Below are positions 59,952 to 64,000 of a stretch of DNA of 64,000 bases, piece after piece. The notes beneath the pieces are model-generated. The model saw only the letters and a program-made list of their open reading frames with translations, was not told the origin of the DNA and did not search any database. Position 1 is the first letter of the stretch, and each line of letters opens with the position of its first letter. The translations under genes were made by a program, and so were the position numbers. This DNA comes from Pseudomonas viridiflava. GTDB taxonomy: Bacteria; Pseudomonadota; Gammaproteobacteria; Pseudomonadales; Pseudomonadaceae. Where the stretch lies: the NCBI RefSeq assembly GCF_900591205.1, contig NZ_UUPU01000047.1, forward strand, positions 186,001 to 250,000, in the 5' to 3' direction.

Positions 59952-60872
59952 TTAGCGGGTTGCCGCCAGGCTTTCCAGGAAGCTTTCCAGCACCAAATGA
60001 GGGCGACGGCCCTTGCGCGTGACCGATGCGAGGCTTAAATCGTAAAAACGCGTAGCCGATTTCAGCGCACGCAGTCGGCCCTGTTGCACCCACAAGCTGG
60101 CGTAGTGATCCGGCAGGTAGCCGATGTAGCGGCCGGTAAGGATCAGGAACGCCATGCCTTCGCGGTCCGAGGCGCTGGCGGTGCAGTTGAGCGCCTGGTA
60201 GTGGGCCTGGATCTCGGCGGGCAAACGGAATGTCGGGGCGATGGCATCCTGGGTATCTATGCGCGTGTCTTCCAGTTGCTTGTCGTCGGCATAAAACAGC
60301 GGGTGGCCCACCGCGCAGTAGAGCAACGAGCGTTCGCTGTACAACGGCTGGTACTCCAGGCCCGAGAGGGCACTGGCCTGGGGCACCACGCCCACATGCA
60401 GACGACCATCGAGTACGCCTTGTTCGACCTCGTTGGGGGCGATCATGCGGATCTGGATCTGCACGTCCGGGCCGCGTTCCTTCAACTGGGCCAGCGCATG
60501 GGTAATGCGCATGTGGGGCAGGGTGACCAGGTTGTCGGTGAGACCGATGATCAACTCGCCACGCAAATGCTGGTGCAGGCCGTTGACCTCGGTGCGGAAA
60601 CTTTCCAGCGCACTTAATAGTTGCAGCGCCGATTGATAGACCTCGCGGCCTTCTTCGGTCAGGGAGAACCCGGCGCGCCCGCGTTGGCATAGCCTTAATC
60701 CGAGGCGCTGCTCCAAATCGCTCATTTGCTGGCTGATGGCCGAGCGCCCGATGCCGAGCACGGTCTCGGCCGCCGAGAAGCCGCCGCATTCCACCACGCT
60801 GCGAAAAATGCGCAGCAGGCGGATATCGAAGTCGCTGACTTGGGCCAGGGGATCGGTTCGACGGCTGCTCAT
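59952..60872 (-). CDS. bauR: LysR-family regulator of beta-alanine catabolism
   Basis: 306 aa. N-terminal LysR HTH (FDIRLLRIFRSVVECGGFSAAETVLGIGRSAISQQMSDLEQRLG) and effector-binding domain. Divergent from the bauA-bauC pair across about 126 nt, the position of BauR in P. aeruginosa, so it should activate them in response to beta-alanine. Followed by its own terminator. Confidence 0.88.
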   Translation of the reverse strand: MSSRRTDPLAQVSDFDIRLLRIFRSVVECGGFSAAETVLGIGRSAISQQMSDLEQRLGLRLCQRGRAGFSLTEEGREVYQSALQLLSALESFRTEVNGLHQHLRGELIIGLTDNLVTLPHMRITHALAQLKERGPDVQIQIRMIAPNEVEQGVLDGRLHVGVVPQASALSGLEYQPLYSERSLLYCAVGHPLFYADDKQLEDTRIDTQDAIAPTFRLPAEIQAHYQALNCTASASDREGMAFLILTGRYIGYLPDHYASLWVQQGRLRALKSATRFYDLSLASVTRKGRRPHLVLESFLESLAATR

Positions 60873-60998
60873 AGTTTAGTGAAGCCCTGACTGAAGGTTA
60901 GAAGAGTTGAATTTCACCGACTTTATCCGCGTGGCAATTTAGCTGCAACAACGCTTTTTCAATCCCGACGCTGCCTGTTGCCCTGCGAGGTTTTGCTG

Positions 60999-62348
60999 AT
61001 GAACATGCCCGAAAACGCCCCATCGTCCCTGGCCAGCCAGCTGAAGTTGGATGCGCACTGGATGCCCTACACCGCCAACCGTAATTTCCAGCGTGACCCG
61101 CGCCTGATCGTGGCCGCCGAGGGCAGCTGGTTGACCGATGACAAGGGCCGCAAGGTGTACGACTCGTTGTCGGGCCTGTGGACGTGCGGCGCCGGGCACA
61201 CGCGTAAGGAAATTCAGGAGGCGGTATCCAAGCAACTGGGCACCCTGGACTACTCCCCGGGCTTCCAATACGGTCATCCATTGTCGTTCCAACTGGCGGA
61301 AAAGATCACCGATCTGACCCCGGGCAACCTCAACCATGTGTTCTTCACCGACTCCGGCTCCGAGTGCGCCGATACCGCTGTGAAGATGGTGCGTGCTTAC
61401 TGGCGCCTGAAAGGCCAGGCGACCAAGACCAAAATGATCGGCCGCGCCCGTGGTTATCATGGTGTGAACATCGCCGGCACCAGCCTTGGCGGTGTGAACG
61501 GCAACCGTAAGCTGTTTGGTCAGGGGTTGATGGATGTTGACCATTTGCCGCACACCCTGCTGGCAAGTAACGCCTTCTCCCGTGGCATGCCGGAGCAGGG
61601 CGGTATTGCCTTGGCTGATGAGCTGCTCAAACTGATCGAGTTGCACGACGCGTCGAACATCGCTGCGGTGTTTGTAGAACCGATGGCCGGTTCCGCCGGC
61701 GTGCTGGTGCCGCCACAGGGTTACCTCAAGCGTCTGCGTGAGATCTGCGACCAGCACAATATCCTGTTGGTGTTCGACGAAGTGATCACCGGTTTCGGCC
61801 GCACCGGCTCGATGTTCGGCGCTGACAGCTTCGGCGTGACCCCGGACCTGATGTGCATCGCCAAGCAAGTTACCAACGGCGCGATCCCGATGGGCGCGGT
61901 GATTGCCAGCAGCGAGATCTACCAGACCTTCATGAACCAGGCGACGCCGGAATACGCAGTGGAATTCCCCCACGGCTACACCTACTCGGCGCACCCGGTC
62001 GCTTGCGCTGCTGGCCTGGCGGCATTGGACCTGTTGCTGAAGGAAAACCTGGTGCAGAGCGTAGCCGAAGTCGCCCCGCACTTTGAGAATGCGCTGCACG
62101 GATTGAAAGGCAGCAAGAACGTGATCGACATTCGTAACTATGGCCTGGCCGGTGCGATCCAGATTGCCCCGCGTGACGGTGATGCCATCGTGCGTCCATT
62201 CGAGGCCGGCATGGCCTTGTGGAAGGCCGGTTTCTACGTGCGCTTTGGCGGCGATACCCTGCAGTTCGGGCCAACCTTCAACAGCAAGCCGCAAGACCTG
62301 GATCGTCTGTTCGACGCGGTCGGCGAAGTGCTGAACAAGATCGACTGA
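60999..62348 (+). CDS. bauA: Beta-alanine-pyruvate aminotransferase
   Basis: 449 aa from ATG 60999 (GCGAGG upstream). Class-III PLP aminotransferase: the substrate-binding segment DAHWMPYTANRNF and SGLWTCGAGH, EPMAGSAGVLVPP, Asp of FDEVITGFGRTG, and PLP-Lys289 in IAKQVTNGAIPMG. It transfers the amino group of beta-alanine (and other omega-amino acids) to pyruvate, giving malonate semialdehyde and alanine. Confidence 0.95.
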   Translation: MNMPENAPSSLASQLKLDAHWMPYTANRNFQRDPRLIVAAEGSWLTDDKGRKVYDSLSGLWTCGAGHTRKEIQEAVSKQLGTLDYSPGFQYGHPLSFQLAEKITDLTPGNLNHVFFTDSGSECADTAVKMVRAYWRLKGQATKTKMIGRARGYHGVNIAGTSLGGVNGNRKLFGQGLMDVDHLPHTLLASNAFSRGMPEQGGIALADELLKLIELHDASNIAAVFVEPMAGSAGVLVPPQGYLKRLREICDQHNILLVFDEVITGFGRTGSMFGADSFGVTPDLMCIAKQVTNGAIPMGAVIASSEIYQTFMNQATPEYAVEFPHGYTYSAHPVACAAGLAALDLLLKENLVQSVAEVAPHFENALHGLKGSKNVIDIRNYGLAGAIQIAPRDGDAIVRPFEAGMALWKAGFYVRFGGDTLQFGPTFNSKPQDLDRLFDAVGEVLNKID

Positions 62349-62387
62349 TTTCTCCTTCTATATAGAACAACTTTTCAGGAGCCCTGC

Positions 62388-63881
<1,494 letters not shown>

Positions 63882-63894
63882 GGCTAGGTAGGCA

Positions 63895-63929
63895 GAAAGC
63901 CGGCCCCTAGGGGCCGGCTTTCGCGTTTC
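63895..63929 (+). terminator. Strong terminator after bauC
   Basis: Perfect 13-bp arms GAAAGCCGGCCCC (63895-63907) and GGGGCCGGCTTTC (63910-63922) then CGCGTTTCT. A smaller hairpin CCTAGCC/GGCTAGG (63870-63888) overlaps the bauC stop just before it. Confidence 0.85.
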
Positions 63930-63972
63930 TGGCGGCTTTTTGACCGATATGACAGAAATGTGAAAAAAGGTG

Positions 63973-64000
63973 TTGACGGCAGATTCTGGAAGTCTATAAT
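63973..64000 (+). promoter_or_regulatory. Near-consensus sigma-70 promoter at the window edge
   Basis: -35 TTGACG (63973-63978), 16-bp spacer, -10 TATAAT (63995-64000). A match this close to consensus, after a run of A residues, is typical of stable-RNA (tRNA/rRNA) promoters in Pseudomonas. The gene served starts beyond base 64000. Confidence 0.75.

Overview
The window is about 64 kb of a high-GC gammaproteobacterial chromosome. Gene content and protein style point to the Pseudomonas fluorescens group. Several blocks have the same gene order as I recall from P. aeruginosa: DUF2333-NUDIX-SUI1-speA; the PprAB-controlled Flp/Tad pilus locus; cueR/copA with a RIO kinase and thiolase/FabG; and the adenine deaminase, 8-oxoguanine deaminase and beta-alanine (bau) genes. 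At least eight paired palindromic REP elements (REPIN-like) in intergenic gaps also fit this group. I see no prophage, IS element, CRISPR array, rRNA or tRNA gene inside the window.

Layout. (1) 1-4304: tail of an unknown gene, a DUF2333 membrane protein overlapping a NUDIX hydrolase, a SUI1-type translation factor, and speA for agmatine/polyamine synthesis. (2) 4326-8335: a REP pair, a lipoprotein alpha/beta hydrolase, an unusual 508-aa protein that joins RTX calcium-binding repeats to an M91-type HExxH peptidase, and a DinF-type MATE transporter. (3) 8634-16470: a periplasmic alpha-2-macroglobulin lipoprotein with a thioester motif and its usual partner pbpC, separated by a small antisense membrane protein gene. 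A REP pair runs into the 5' end of pbpC. (4) 16687-18967: a MazG-like pyrophosphohydrolase, CmoM, and two tandem DUF4136 lipoproteins.

(5) 19155-34096: a complete Flp/Tad type IVb pilus island. It holds a TadG-like protein, the PprA kinase, TadF, the FppA peptidase, the PprB regulator, the operon rcpC-rcpA-tadZ-tadA-tadB-tadC-tadD-DUF3613, the pilin flp, and a single-domain response regulator behind flp. Next to it (34151-37594) lie a two-partner-secretion (TpsB/ShlB-type) outer-membrane transporter with no recognisable TpsA, and a Gly-rich repetitive lipoprotein. Together these may form one surface-attachment island.

(6) 37886-42504: MaoC hydratase and large FabG (one operon), a divergent thiolase, and a RIO-type kinase: acyl-CoA/3-hydroxyacyl metabolism. 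(7) 42648-46057: copper homeostasis, with cueR-copA, a small exported protein and copZ. Two clear CueR-type promoters with 19-bp spacers fire in opposite directions. (8) 46143-52369: Bcr/CflA exporter, a small protein, a quinone-oxidoreductase-like dehydrogenase and ABM monooxygenase divergent from a LysR regulator, an ArsR regulator, and an MFS transporter. (9) 52496-59863: purine salvage/catabolism (adenine deaminase, 8-oxoguanine deaminase, a xanthine/urate-type NCS2 permease, a RutR-like TetR regulator) with a ChaA antiporter, an SDR and a YigZ/IMPACT protein between. (10) 59952-64000: bauR with divergent bauA and bauC for beta-alanine catabolism, a strong terminator, and a near-consensus sigma-70 promoter at the window edge that must serve a gene just outside.
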